This document shows positions 12,559-24,399 of a stretch of 64,000 bases of DNA, piece after piece. Numbering within the stretch: position 1 is the first letter of the stretch; the number at the start of each line of letters is the position of its first letter. Origin of the DNA: Apoda limacodes (lineage: Eukaryota; Arthropoda; Insecta; Lepidoptera; Limacodidae); contig OX291553.1 in assembly GCA_946406115.1 (NCBI GenBank), positions 5,585,001 to 5,649,000 of the forward strand, written 5' to 3'. The position numbers and the translations under genes are program-made. The notes below the pieces were generated by a model, which was given only the letters and a program-made list of their open reading frames with translations, searched no databases and was not told the origin of the DNA.

Positions 12559-12717
12559 CCAAGGTTTTCTCTAAGGCCTACAAGTATGGAGTTCTTCAAG
12601 AAAAAAGTTAACAGATTTTTGAAGGGACGGCAACGCGCGATTGATACCCCTGCTGTTGCAAGCGTCCATGGGCTACGGTGGCCGCTTACCATCAGGCTGA
12701 CTAAGTGAAAAAAAAAA
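12559..12717 (+). mobile_element. Family X 3'-end fragment
   Basis: This is the last ~150 bp of the non-LTR family, from CCAAGGTTTTCT through GGCAACGCGCG and ACCATCAGGCTGA to a 10-base A tail at 12708-12717. It is 5'-truncated and has lost the terminal GCCACCTTAGTGG block. Confidence 0.8.
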
Positions 12718-13564
12718 CCGTCAAAATCAATTTACACACAACGAAATTATGCGCAAATATACTTAACATAAAATATATATGTATCATATCACCGTGGTTT
12801 TTATTACCAGTAGGGGGTAATCAGATACACATCCACATTATTGTTTGGGGGTCAGCCTCTTTTTACCAATAATTAAGGTCCTACGTGACCAGGGGTGAGC
12901 CTAAAGGGCAGAAACACAAACCACTAATCACATACGTTATTAATTGCACAATAGTCAAGTAACTGTTTATTTTAGACTTATGTTGACGAAAATAAATATA
13001 AAGTTTAACATAAAAAAAATGTATTTTAAACAATAAAAAAGTCAAATTTCATCAGTAATGAAAATGTTTATAGGCTTTCAGGCTTAAATTTAAATCGGAT
13101 TTCATTGTGGTCTTGATAAATACAACCTCATTAAGGGACTTACAAAAGTGCCTTTGACAATTTACCTCGTTAAAACATTCAGATACATTATATACCGAAG
13201 CCTGAAAGGTTTTTTAATTGGAAAGGAATAATGCAATTAAAGTCTATAGTGAAAAAAAATTCAATCTTCGTAGCAGGAGGAGTGCACCGTCACGTTCCGC
13301 ACTGAAGATTCTAAACTTGTCTAGATTTAGGATAACATCATTTGCAGAACTCCTTGCAGTGTTTTTAGCTATTTTCGCAAACTAAAGCTAACAGTTCCGG
13401 TAAAGAATTTTCCGCTGTCACATGACTCCGCCCGCGCTAAATAAATCGGTTTTCGGCGTGGAATTGCTACAGCAATGACATGATTATATTAAAAAAGTTT
13501 ACTATTAGCAAACTAAGCTGAAGCTATAGATCATGTAGATTGTCAGTGAGCTTGCTCAAATATA
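12718..13564. other. AT-rich, nothing recognised
   Basis: No coding frame and no matched repeat. A block near 12880 (GACCAGGGGTGAGCCTAAAG) looks repeat-like from memory but has no second copy here. Confidence 0.4.
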
Positions 13565-13910
13565 AAGCAAGCTAAAACCATTTTAAGCATCGTAACATAA
13601 GGTTGAACTTTGTATATCACGCGCAGAGCAACACGTTTTAGGCTGTTTTATTTTCATGTTTTTAAATCATTTACAAAAACTAAGCTTTATATACAAATTC
13701 TAGCTAATTTTCCTTTTAATATAAAACAATACTTAGTTTAATGTAAACAAATAATTGTGCCCCCTGACTAAATATCGAAGTTGTAGATAAGTAAACTCGA
13801 TTTTAAACATTTTTAATGTGATTTTATGATTTATTTTCATAATTTCTTAATTATTTCTTTATTTTTGTTCAATTTAGTTTTTTAAAATGACTTTTCCTAA
13901 CTTTTGCGTT
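13565..13910 (+). repeat. Dispersed repeat family C, copy 1
   Basis: Shares CTAAAACCATTTTAAGC, CATAAGGTTGAACTTTG and CACGTTTTAGGCTGTTTT in order with 22083-22400. Similarity declines after ~170 bp but appears to continue. Non-coding; class unknown. Confidence 0.6.
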
Positions 13911-14214
13911 TACTTACCTTCTCCTGAGGGAAGCTATTATTATAGGTCCGAAAATAGAAATCGCTAAATTTGCGTGCCTCGGCCCGCATACTCACGTTCG
14001 CCCAGTTATGCTGCGTTTGCGGGCGACGGCAGATATGTACTATAAGACATTATAGACTAGAAACTTGAAAATGAAAGTATGAAGGTTTGACTATGTTATC
14101 GTCCAAGTGGTAGGACCTAACACCGTTGTGTAACGTGTTTAAAAATTACTGAATCATCATTCTAGTAATTAAATTAGTATCCTCAACCCCTATGCACTCT
14201 TAATATATGCGCTA

Positions 14215-15015
14215 TTAATGAAAATAAATAGTTTCAAAGTAAAGATGCAGTCAAAAGATTAACCTTGAGTAGGGTTGCTAACCGTACTATAATATATAAT
14301 ATTGTAATGTATTTCGAGACTGCGTACTATATACTGTTGAAGAAACATATACAAAAATACTATATTTTCAACACCGAATTCTAACAAACACATCTTTTAT
14401 TTAAAATTTTATGAACGTGCATTTGTCATTATTTTTGACTGATGCAATAGCGTGTAGCGTAACCGAACGAGATATTTTACAACGTTCTGAACTTTTCAAT
14501 GTCAAATTGACAAAGTCAAACGAATGTTTGGTCAGTGGTCTGCTTTATTTTCATTTTGGGATTTGGGTAAGTAATTTCATTCCTGCTCTCTATTCCCCCC
14601 ACTTCGGCATTCACAGAAACGATATTTTCGGTTATGAATTCGAGTAGAAAGAAAGAGATGTAGTATCTTATTAATAAAAAACGAGCTTTTGATTTACATT
14701 AATTTAAAAATTTAATGTATTAAAGCATATGAAACTTTTATTTTAGACAAAAAATATGAAAATATGCTATGAAGTGCAAATAAATACAAATATATATAAA
14801 AATAAAAAAGTAACAAATATATCTTGGTCTACTTTTTGCGTTTTTCATAAAATACTATTTTTTTAAGTGTATTGTATTTTTATTATAGCTTAGTCTGAAA
14901 AATACTATATTTTGCTGAAGAAATGTAGGCAACCCTAACCTTGAGCCAGGACTTGAACATGGAACAATTCTTACAGTCCGTGTAACTAATTGAACTATCG
15001 AGGTACGAGTCGGGC
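14215..15015 (-). repeat. tRNA-derived SINE interrupted by a hAT-type MITE
   Basis: On the minus strand the right part (14946-15015) reads as a tRNA-like head: a CCTCGATAGTTCAATTAGTTA A-box region and a GTTCAAGTCCTGGC B box. The body resumes left of the MITE as GGTTAATCTTTTGACTGCATC. The same head and body occur uninterrupted at 31890-32030, which proves the interruption. The anticodon-loop region reads CTGTAAG, reminiscent of tRNA-Tyr, but the fold is decayed. Confidence 0.65.
14270..14937. mobile_element. hAT-type MITE with 8-bp target duplication
   Basis: The ends are TAGGGTTGC... and ...GCAACCCTA, flanked on both sides by ACCTTGAG (14262-14269 and 14938-14945). Eight-base duplications and T/CAGGG-type ends are typical of hAT transposons. 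The 668-bp interior has repeated ATACTATAT motifs near both ends, as hAT subterminal repeats do, and no transposase frame, so it is non-autonomous. Immediate inverted similarity is only about 9-13 bp. Confidence 0.8.
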
Positions 15016-17765
15016 CAATGAAAATCCTAATGACATCTTTGCTACGGAAATACGCTCGTTCAGAATGTCAAAAACAACTCGTAGTGATTTATAAAGTGCT
15101 AGTACATCAATCTAACAAATACACAAATCTAAAATAAATATACATGCATGGAAATAATCTTTCTTATTTACGACTCCCTGAAGTTCAGAGACTTCATATG
15201 TTTAAAATGGAGCTTGAGTTGTTTATAATTTGGTTAGGTCCATGCAGTCCATATACAGACGTTTCAAACTCCTAACGAGGTTACTTTCTGAGATAGTCCT
15301 CGTAAAAAAAAAAAAAAAACTGGTTGCCTGTAAAGTCGGTATACGGGCGAAAGTTTTACGTGACAATGATTTTATGTCTGTCTCTCTCGCTCTTAGGCGG
15401 GCGCGTGCCTCTCACTCGCTCTCATTGTGAGCGCATAACGTGAGCGCATAACGTGAGCGGAGCGTAACGCAGTTTCTTGAAGTGTCACCCGGCAAACCAA
15501 TTTATAAGACGTTGTCACGTCAAAATGGTGTCCAATTGACAACTGAAATGGGTATATCTTTAACTGGACAAGTAAATCTGACTCGTGTTCAGAAAGCTAC
15601 GTAAAAACTTGTATACATATCTCCATATTAAACGAAAATATCTTAACAATATTTAATTTACCATTTTTCTAGTCATGTAGTATGTAACTAGCTTACTAAG
15701 CATAAGATACTCGTACTTTCTGAGCGCATCGTGATGTCATTCGCTGCGTGTTTACTTGACGCAATAAACGTGTATCTGTGACCAATACAGTTTTACTTAG
15801 ATATCCTACGACGCATCTGGTGAGGTTCCAACAAGGAACCTTACAGTCATGTGTTTTGTAATATTGTGATAATTAACCAACTTCAATAAAAGAGGTTCAC
15901 ATTCTCTTATGTGTATCTCCATGTCATTATTTTATCCGTATGTGATTTAACACGATAGGTTCATATAAGGTAGGTATATTTTATACACTCAATCTATGTT
16001 ACTATTAAAATGAACACATCATGTCTCCCAAATACCGATGCCGCTCATTATCTAAATACTTAAAAAATATTACAGCAACTAAATATTGAATATTTTATTT
16101 AGACTAATGTTTTTTAAAACTTTTACGTTCAAGTATTTCTGGGAAAAATACAGTTTTGCTCTCTTACCTGTATTAAAGTTGCCTTAAACCCATAAAGTAA
16201 CTACAAATTACAGGTAAGAATTTATTTCCACACAACATAGTAGAAAGCCAACCATTCCAAGCACTGAGTTATGTTCTAAGAGTTACAACTTCCGTTTATA
16301 AAGACAGAATAAAAGCTTGTTGCGTAATAAAAATCTAAGCTAAGCTTAAAAGCGTAAGAACTTAAATAGACAATGTAAGTTGAAAACCGCAGCGATACAA
16401 GTTACAAAAATTTTATGAAGCTTATTTAAGTGTATAAATATTTAAGTTTTCGAACATTTTTGATTGCTCCAAAGAGATCCTATCATTTGATAGTTGTTTA
16501 TTTAACTTATTCAAGGCAAACGTACGTTTAGCTTAAGTCTATATTAATTTTTTAAGCTTAAGGCCATATTAATGCAAATGCTACTTGTATCATGTTTTAC
16601 TTGGTTTCCAGTTTCTGATTGTCTATGTGTATAATTGACAATTTTTCTTTTACATAGGCATCAAAACTAAAAATAAAATACTTGTAACTATGTCGCATTA
16701 CATAAAAAAATCCAGCTTAAAGCTAAAAAAGGTAAAATCACACCCAATTTACTTATATATGTTCGCATTTTATTTTGAATAAGGTTTTTTGCCTGAAAAT
16801 AAGAGAAATCTAATTTTACACGAAATTCATTTCATTTTGTAGAGAAGTCTCGTGCAAAGCGTTGCGGTCACCGTCCAATTTTCCTCTGCGCTTTAGGTAC
16901 GGTGCAAACTTCTGACAGAAGCACGTAAAGTTGCATCGCTACGCTATACCATGTTCAGGATGCAGATTGACTCGGTTAAATGGAAAAATAAGAAATTTTC
17001 TTAGTTTTAGGTAAAAATTCAAATTAAAGTGAAATATATAATAAAATAACGTAAAAGGTAATCAAAATTATTTTAAAATTTTAAAATATGAATTCGTTCT
17101 AGTAATAATGATCCCACCAAAAACATTTTCATGTAAAATGGGATAACCAATACAAACTTCCATCCCCTAATTAAAGGGTGGGTGATTTACTAAAAATCCT
17201 GAAGTATGTATTTTATTCTTTATAACCAGGAATCCCAATATCAATTTTTAATCCACTAACATCAAAATTTGCGGAAGTCTCGTACAAACTTCCATCACCT
17301 AGTTTAAGGGGTTTGGGGTAAAAGTTCCAAGTTTTATAATTTTTATTTTGTATGTAAACTAATACTAGCTTACATACCATATTCCAGCTTTATAGGACTT
17401 CAAGAAGTATCAGAAGAATTTTGATGATCATCAGTGAGTGAGTCAGTGACGAAATCGGGGTTTTTTAAATATCAATAAAATGTAAAGTATAAGAGCTATG
17501 CAATTGAAACTTTATAAAGTGAAAAGTCCACTATTGTCATCATATTCCAAGAATTTTGTATGTTATCTAAATCCAAGTTATGAGGGTAAAAAAAACGACG
17601 AAGCGCTTCAAGAAAAGTTGGGTTTGGCTTGTCTTGGCTGGGGCACTGGCGTGTCCCCATATAAAAGAATAGTTACTAACAGAGTTCTTACTACGGTTAA
17701 ATTTATTCCAAAGGGATTCGAATAAAAATAAGTGGTTGGAGGACTGCGTCGAAGTTTCGAAGTTT
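15016..17765. other. Mostly unannotated, with small repeat signals
   Basis: 15427-15452 holds two exact tandem GTGAGCGCATAAC units in a GC-richer patch. 15820-15844 is a 10-bp stem (GTGAGGTTCC against GGAACCTTAC, one wobble) that might mark an LTR or element end, but no partner terminus was found. 17150-17300 has two ACAAACTTCCATC blocks and 17290-17725 reads like a dispersed element from memory. The open frame at 17498-17725 has no recognisable protein motif. Confidence 0.35.
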
Positions 17766-17850
17766 GAACGGACTATGCAGTTGGCTTATGTAGCCATTAC
17801 TGCTCCACTGGGCTTTTGGGGCGACACTCTGAGGGAGTCTCAGCCCATAT
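17766..17850 (+). repeat. GC-rich multi-hairpin element, copy C (5' part only)
   Basis: GGACTATGCAGTTGG through GCCATTACTGCTCCACTGGG, then ACTCTGAGGGAGTCTCAGCCC, matches the first ~85 bp of copy B. The rest is missing. Confidence 0.65.
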
Positions 17851-17963
17851 AAAAAATATCGGAAACAAAACAAACCGAATCGTGGTATAAGACCATTTAT
17901 ACACGATCACAAAAATATCAGTCAAAAAGAAGTATATAGTAAGAAGAATAAAAGGAAGTTTTC

Positions 17964-18033
17964 TAAAGTAATCTGTAGCTGCAGCTAGATGTCTTCGTTA
18001 AAGTAATCTGTAGCTGCAGCTAGATGTTTTAGT
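17964..18033. repeat. 35-bp tandem duplication
   Basis: TAAAGTAATCTGTAGCTGCA and the following CTAGATGT occur at 17964 and again at 17999, giving two units. Confidence 0.8.
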
Positions 18034-18954
18034 TATTCCTTGGGAAGTTTTTTTATTTTTAGGGAGAAAATGTAGCATGGCAATGTAGCAGGATATATCC
18101 TATCCCCACAAACTTTCGCATTTATTCTATAAGTAACCATCCAGCTATTTCATAAATAATAATTAATTAAAAAGAAATAAAGTAATGAACCTTCTAATGA
18201 AGATTTAATTAATTTATTCTGATTGAATAGCAGTCAACTATCGTTAAGAAGGTCATTCAATAATATTGAAAGAATCACGTACAACATTCACTGAAAGTAC
18301 ATTCCTATTAAGAAATGAAGCCATAAACTCACTGATTGGAAACGTGATTCAATTTTATACTTTTATTTCTTAATATCACTATTATAGTTAATATACCATA
18401 TGTGTACTGATGTGTTTTCTATAAAAAACTTATGTAGATATTTTTGCTTTTTAGGATTTACATGTAGTAGTATTTAGTATTTTTATGTAGTCTAAGCATA
18501 ATATTTATATATATATTTTATAATGTACTTACAATATTACTACCTGCTATTTCCTAATTAAGTTCTCTATCTGTTGAGAATATCTAGTAGAAATCGGCAT
18601 CTGGCGATAAGATCGCCTGTTGTACACTTAACATTATTTATTCTTTAAGTTTGTATTTAAATTTTGTTTAACACAGATTATTTGTCTTGTCTCGTCTTAG
18701 GTTTTATGTAGCTTATAATTTGTACAGCTGTTCAATTTTTTTTACTTGTCGATTGCTGAATAACAAAATGGCTGATTGTCAATTACAAAATCCTTCAGAA
18801 TACCTTTTTTAAATACATAAGAAGAAATTTCTCATCAACATCTTCTGAGACTTAACACAAGAAACAACTATGGCAGAGTTTTACAACTTTTCCGCTGCTC
18901 TAAACTAAGTAAAAAAAATCTTAAATAAATAATTAACTTTAAAATTAAGTAATA
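18034..18954. other. AT-rich; possible LINE tail near 18590-18640
   Basis: GGCGATAAGATCGCCTGTTG at about 18602-18622 (a GGCGAT/ATCGCC hairpin) resembles a lepidopteran LINE 3' untranslated motif from memory. Nothing else recognised. Confidence 0.3.
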
Positions 18955-19085
18955 AAATGCTTCTACCCTAAATTAATCCCTCGACCCTTGGCTCAGCAAA
19001 ATAGTCGGAGGCAGAGGTTAAGTTAGATAATGGACTATTTCGAAAACTTAATGGACTAGCGAGGATGAGCGCATTAACCAATTTA
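18955..19085 (+). repeat. Dispersed repeat family D, copy 1
   Basis: Blocks CAGCAAAATAGTCGG, TTAGATAATGGACTAT and TTAATGGACTAG, then GATGAGCGC, recur inverted at 38820-38962. About 130 bp, non-coding, class unknown. Confidence 0.65.
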
Positions 19086-19227
19086 GTAGTTTCTGAATTA
19101 CATTAAATTGATTAGTTCATTGTTAACCAAAAGTTTTTAACATTAATTAGTGTGGAGATATTTTAATTTTAAGTTATTTATAATATTTTTATTATTCTTT
19201 ATGAAATAAACACTACAAAAGGTGCTC

Positions 19228-19339
19228 CATTATTACCTACCCACTAACATCGTATCATTATTACCTACCTACTAACATCGTATCATTATTACCTACCCAC
19301 TAACATCGTATCATTATTACCTACCCACTAACATCGTAT
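19228..19339. repeat. 28-bp tandem repeat, four units
   Basis: The unit contains CATTATTACCTACCCACT followed by AACATCGTAT. Four units run end to end with a single C/T difference in the second, indicating recent expansion. Confidence 0.95.
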
Positions 19340-19714
19340 CAGAATAGGACACTACTTATTTCCGCCTCGATTCATGTCCGCATTGCCGTGGCTAGCAGCG
19401 TGTCCAATGCTTCTGCTCATTCTGATTGTCATAAAGCTAATCAGAATTAGCGTCGGTAATGTTAGTTCAGCCTGAAACTAGAGACACCTAGGTACGACAA
19501 GGTTTAGAGACCATCAGTGGGTGCAAAAATGTGTCTTAGAACTGATACTTTGTGCCAATGTCAGATATCATAACCCTGTAAGCTGCAACCTGGCTGTGGT
19601 CCATTTTACTAGGCTTACATTCCTTTGGGTTCTTCAACATATTTTATTATTGTTTTTAAAGTAATGTATACACAACAAATCTCTCATACATTGTCTGGGC
19701 CCAAAATAAGCAAT
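19340..19714. other. Nothing recognised
   Basis: Moderately GC-richer than its neighbours; no coding frame, TIR or Pol III boxes. Confidence 0.4.
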
Positions 19715-19812
19715 TTTTTTTTTTGTGTCCACGACCATAGATAAACGTTCACGTGCAAGCCGGGTTCAAACTTAGCACTCTTGAGACGGAACTAAGAAGC
19801 CAATGCTCCAAC
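19715..19812 (-). repeat. tRNA-derived SINE with poly-A tail
   Basis: The minus strand has GTTTGAACCCGGCTTG (B box), an A-box-like TGGCTTCTTAGTTCCG upstream, and a downstream A run seen as plus-strand T's near 19717-19726. Short and head-only. Confidence 0.5.
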
Positions 19813-21455
19813 AAATAGATTTTTATTAGTTTACACACAGGTTTATTAGTTAAGAAGGGGCTCGACTACCATCCGCTCTTGCCAAATATAAATGTATATG
19901 CCTGCACATATCAGCGCCATCTAGTACAAGCCAGTTGATACAAATACCTTTTTTATAATTTTTATTAGTTTTAGTATTATTTTTATATTTGTGATTTATG
20001 ATTTCGAAATGTGTGCAATCGTAATTTGATTTAGGAGTACCGATGGAGATCGAGTTTAAGCTTGCCACAAAATTGGATTGAAACTGGATTGGGATTGAAA
20101 CTGCTATCAGTTGTAGGCCTCCTGCACGGCAGTAGCGAATCGAGAGGGTTCTAGCGGGCCCCTACCAAAAGCAACGGTCACTCATCAACCAACCGCAATG
20201 ACGCGCGCGCACCACTTACCACGCGATTAATTAATTTATTTATCTTTTTATTATACATACAATTTACAGTCCACTCAGTATTTTATTTAAAGGACCTTAG
20301 CCCCGCACCTTAAAGTAGGTTAGGTTCTTACATTTGGTACATATGAATTATGTAAATTTTGGTATATATGAGTTATGTTCCCTTTAGCTATTGGTTAAAC
20401 AAAAGATAGTTGAACATTGGCTTTAATACCATTTTATTCGAATACAAATAAATGGGTATAGTTAAAACTTTATTAAATATAAAATTACCAACACATTGTA
20501 TAGAAAACCTTTTTATATTTATAAGCTTATAGAGTTCTAAAATAAATGCCAGTAACATATAATTTACTCGTATTAAAGACATGGCAAATAAATTCTTCCT
20601 GTTCATATGGAGAAAAAGTGTTTTTGATAACAACTTTTATGTACTTCTAATATCTCAGTTATTGTCCACAACGGTCTGATAATCACCACAGGACCCATCT
20701 TCACATCACCGTTAGAGCAAACATAGCAAGTAATACAAGATACGTCACTTTGACAACATATTTATGCCTTTTGGTGTTGAAGGTGACCTAATTTGTCAAT
20801 AAAATGAAAAAAAAAAATTAAAATAAAAAAAATAAAGTAGGTAACAATAATTTCATAACATATTATCCTTCTACGTTAATTCAGTATTTCAGTAGCTAGT
20901 TAATTAAAATATCTGTTGAAACATCTGAACCTGACTGAAACGATTTGAAATTTAAGCCTAGATAAATAAAGTCTTGGTTATTAACTCCAATCTACCAAAA
21001 AAGCTCTGAAGCTTCTGCTGTTTGTCGAAATTTTGTACACAAATATACTTAAAGAAACTTTTTTGTAACTTACCTAAATTACCTAAATACTTTTCATTTA
21101 TTTAATAAAGTCATTTCACAGGCATAAATTAAACATGCCTTTACTGAGATAAGAGTGTACCATTCTGGCGTATAATAAAATGTAATACTTAGAAAGACTT
21201 TTAAAAGTGAAATTTAAATATATTTACAACGAGTAGTTAAGGATAATTCTGTACTCATGTTTTGACTTTCTCCCATGTCATCATGTTATCGTCATGACCC
21301 TGCACATTAGTCAAGTCCTTTCGTGGGTGTTGTCGCGGCTTGAAGGCCGTCTTGTGAAGACCACGTCCTGCTTATGTCACTCCACTCCACTCGCACTTAC
21401 ATGTTGCTATTTAAAAGTGGAACTTAAAACAAATGATTACATAATGAGTGATACC
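19813..21455. other. AT-rich, nothing firmly recognised
   Basis: A GC-richer patch at 20095-20215 carries no gene that I recognise. The rest is AT-rich with chance ORFs. Confidence 0.4.
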
Positions 21456-21526
21456 TTAGTGTTGCAAGCGTACATAGGCTACGGTGACCGCTTATCATCA
21501 CGCGGACCGTAGTGGTATAAAAACAA
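21456..21526 (+). mobile_element. Family X 3'-end stub with internal deletion
   Basis: GTTGCAAGCGTACATAGGCT, then CATCACGCGGACCGTAGTGGTAT and an A-rich tail. Compared with the full 3' end, 18 bases between CCGTA and GTGGTAT are deleted. Confidence 0.8.
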
Positions 21527-21674
21527 AATACATTTACAAGGATTTTGACTGTTGTTTTTTAAACTCTACTAACAATATTTAAATCAGCATTATTACTTGA
21601 AAACCCAAGGGAACAATACTTTAGTATTTTGAGCCGCCATTAATCCTTAAAGGTTGTCTGTCATTGCTGTTTCT

Positions 21675-21743
21675 TCAGTTCCGTGGCTAGCGGCGAAGTT
21701 AATCTTTAAGCTTTGCTAACAGTGTGAAGAAGATGGTGTAAGT
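21675..21743 (+). promoter_or_regulatory. Possible initiator, 5' UTR and splice donor of a host gene
   Basis: An arthropod-type initiator TCAGTT at 21675-21680 precedes ~55 nt without an ATG, then AAGAAG ATG GT immediately before a consensus donor GTAAGT (21738-21743). Short leaders with the first intron just after the start codon are common in highly expressed insect genes such as ribosomal proteins. No second exon can be identified, so this is a weak candidate. Confidence 0.2.
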
Positions 21744-22082
21744 TTTCTTGTCTACTTGTATTTACGTATGGGATATATATATTCATAACTGAATTTAAAA
21801 AATCCTTTAGAGATTGACTGGTAGTTTACGCCAGACATGGCTATGTCTTATTTTCAAAGAATAAGAGTTTCTAAATTAGTGTAATGTAAAAAAGTCTCTT
21901 TAAACTCTATTATTATATATTCTTATTGCGATATATGTACGTATCATTCACAAAATGAATGACAACTCTTATCCAGTTTTTTTTGGAATTATCAACAACT
22001 ATTATATTTCATATGTCTACAAAGTGTATTTTCTACTTAAGGGGACGACAGATGCCAGTTGAGCACTACTGGTTTTAAACAA

Positions 22083-22400
22083 ACTAAAACCATTTTAAGC
22101 CTGCTATCATAAGGTTGAACTTTGCGCTTCACGTTTTTGTCGCTTAAGCGTGGGCAACATGTTTTAGGCTGTTTTTTTCATGTTCTTAAAAACTGGACCT
22201 TATAAATAGAAATTCCAGCTAATTTTTCTTTGAATATGAAAAAATAACTTATTAATGTTAATAATTAATATTTATTATTTGATATTTGGGTTCCGTAATT
22301 TTAAACAGTTTTGTGATTACTTAAGATTTATTCTTTTAAAACATTTTTTTTAAACTTTGTTCGATGTTTCATTAATTTTTTTTTCCCTAACCTCTGTAAC
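22083..22400 (+). repeat. Dispersed repeat family C, copy 2
   Basis: Collinear with 13565-13910: same start, same TTTTAGGCTGTTTTT block, weaker similarity after 22250. This copy carries extra bases around CGTTTTTGTCGCTTAAGCG. Confidence 0.6.
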
Positions 22401-22914
22401 TTTCTGAGAATTGAAGTAGATATGAACCACTTCTCCAATATAGAAAGGGTAAGGTAGACTGTTTTGGAATATTAGGGTATATCGATATAACGGAATTACT
22501 GTTTCATGTTATCCGGATCAGGTCAATGACCGAAGTATGCAAGTTACTATGGAAGTTTCCAGACATCCATTCCTAGTTCTCTGTACATACACAAGGTTTT
22601 AAATATAGAAACTGTAGAATCGTTTTTACGTATGACACTAGGCGTCATTACTCATTACTTCTATGTGTCGCTTTGCGTTATATCGAATTTTCTTCTAACG
22701 TATTTTCAATAACGTTGAATGTAAGTAGTAGTCTAGTATTAGTAATTCATGGTATTAACCTGCTAAACTAAAGCTAATATATGTGATAATCTAAAACCGT
22801 TTAAGGTACGGTAATTTTAATATTGTGTGTGAATGTGTGAATTATTTTCACGTAAGTAATGCTTGTATATCTTTTCAGTAACGGTTTTCTATTTACCCTA
22901 CGGCTTTTTGCCGT

Positions 22915-23260
22915 TACTTCTATCTGGGAGAAGGCTGCCTTCTAAATCGCTTTCTTGGCCGTCGCGCGTCCTCTCTCGAGTGACGTGCGCACTTAAGAGG
23001 AATCTGCGAGTTTCGCTATACTCCAAATCCTCGGCCTGAGCATCAGCTTACCCGCGGCCTGAGTAAAACTGCTCACCTAACCTACAGGGCGAGCATCAGA
23101 CACGCGCGGCACAGCACCGTGCCTGGTTAGCAAGGCCCTGGGCTAACTTTACACACCACACGTCCATAGGTTTCCTAACAGTCAGTTCCGGCCGCGTAAC
23201 CCTACTCTGGCGGCGTTTACCTACTGGATGTGGACGTCGTGAAAGATATCATTGATCGGG
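22915..23260. other. GC-rich island of unknown origin
   Basis: It stands out from AT-rich flanks, with repeated CGGCCTGAG and GAGCATCAG motifs. No open frame of protein-like composition; no second copy in the window. It could be a retroelement 5' untranslated region or a host regulatory island. Confidence 0.35.
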
Positions 23261-23963
23261 CTTAAGGCCGAAGAATCTGAATGTACTTTCTGTCCTAACA
23301 TATATTTGCAAACCTTCTATCTAAAAATCTGTGTAGGCAGGCTTGAGGTTGTCTGTCTTTCTGTATAGATAGGTAGTTTCTAGTATTGTAAAATAGATAG
23401 CTCTAATTTCGATATGTTAAGGGTTACGAATCACCTTAAGTGATTAGGTTTTACTACTAACCATTAAATATTGTTAATATAACCTTGAACGAGTATACAT
23501 TATAACTTTCCTTGACCTTGAAAAGCGACTTTATTTTACTTGCCTCTGAACCCACTTTCTCTGAATCTCTCCCCCTTAAGTACCTAGCCGGTGCATCGAT
23601 AACAAAATCTGTCATTTTGTTATATCGTAGTCTTTAGTGAACGAAAATCCTTTAGTGCACAATTAACAACATAACATTACAACATAACAATAAAAATAAT
23701 TTTAACCTTTTTACTTATTATGAATAAATAAAAGTTTAAACTGGCAACGTAAATTTACTTACGTTTCTTAGTATTTTGCTATGTCTACGAATTCAGGATT
23801 TAATCACCATCAGAATACACTTAGTGTTGTTAAGACAAATACGGCAACTTGCATTCACAGCACTCACGCAAATATTGTGCTCGACTGCAACTGAGCTATT
23901 TGTTACTTGCAAATATTTATAGTTTACAGATCTTAAATTTATAATGCAAATGTTTTGTAGGAA
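23261..23963. other. AT-rich, nothing recognised
   Basis: No gene or repeat matched. Minus-strand frames reaching into 23970-24035 only translate the adjacent tandem repeat. Confidence 0.4.
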
Positions 23964-24082
23964 TAGCTGTGTTGCGCCTATATTTGACCAGTATAGTTGT
24001 GTCGCGCCTATATTTGACCAGTATAGTTGTGTCACGCCTATTTTTGACCAGTATAGTTGTGTCGCTGCTATATTTGACCAGG
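23964..24082. repeat. 30-bp tandem repeat, four units
   Basis: The unit is GTTGTGTCGCGCC followed by TATATTTGACCAGTATA, with a few substitutions between units. It lies directly before the first Helitron-like copy. Both strands happen to stay open across it, producing artefactual repetitive peptides. Confidence 0.95.
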
Positions 24083-24084
24083 AT

Positions 24085-24390
24085 GTATTTCAATACCTCC
24101 TATAAAAATTATAAATGCGAAAGTTTGTTTGTCTGTCTGTCTGACTGTTTGTTTGTTACTTCATAAGTCACGCATACCCGGACCAATTTAGATGAAATTT
24201 GATATGGAGATAGTTTGTGTCCTGAGGAAGGACATAGAATAGTTTTAATCCTGAAAAATTTAATAGTTTTCACAGTAATAACTATAACCGAGCTTGAACG
24301 AAACTGTAGCAAACTTCATTAGTATAATAAAGGAGTAGTACGCTGATAACTGAATTTAGGGCAATAGAGCCGCTAGCAAAATTCATTAAT
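24085..24390 (+). mobile_element. Helitron-like non-autonomous copy
   Basis: It has the family 5' block ATTATAAATGCGAAAGTTTG, an internal GATGAAATTTGATATGGAGAT and the 3' block GAATTTAGGGCAATAGAGCCGC. The terminal CTAG is lost in this copy. No ORF. The class assignment comes from better copies that end CTAG before a host T. Confidence 0.55.
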
Positions 24391-24399
24391 TACCAGCTA

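Noticed and set aside
15330..15845. Solo LTR (TGTAAAG...CCTTACA)
   Set aside because: No direct target duplication and only four bases of inverted ends; not enough evidence.
17498..17725. 75-codon frame as a host gene
   Set aside because: No motif or promoter, and the surrounding sequence looks like a dispersed element.
19228..24082. CRISPR array
   Set aside because: The repeats are directly adjacent without unique spacers, and the sequence is eukaryotic.
23793..24166. Repetitive peptides on both strands (TQLYWSNIGA and TSIVVSRLYL units)
   Set aside because: They are translations of the 30-bp tandem repeat, whose period is a multiple of three; both strands stay open for that reason only.
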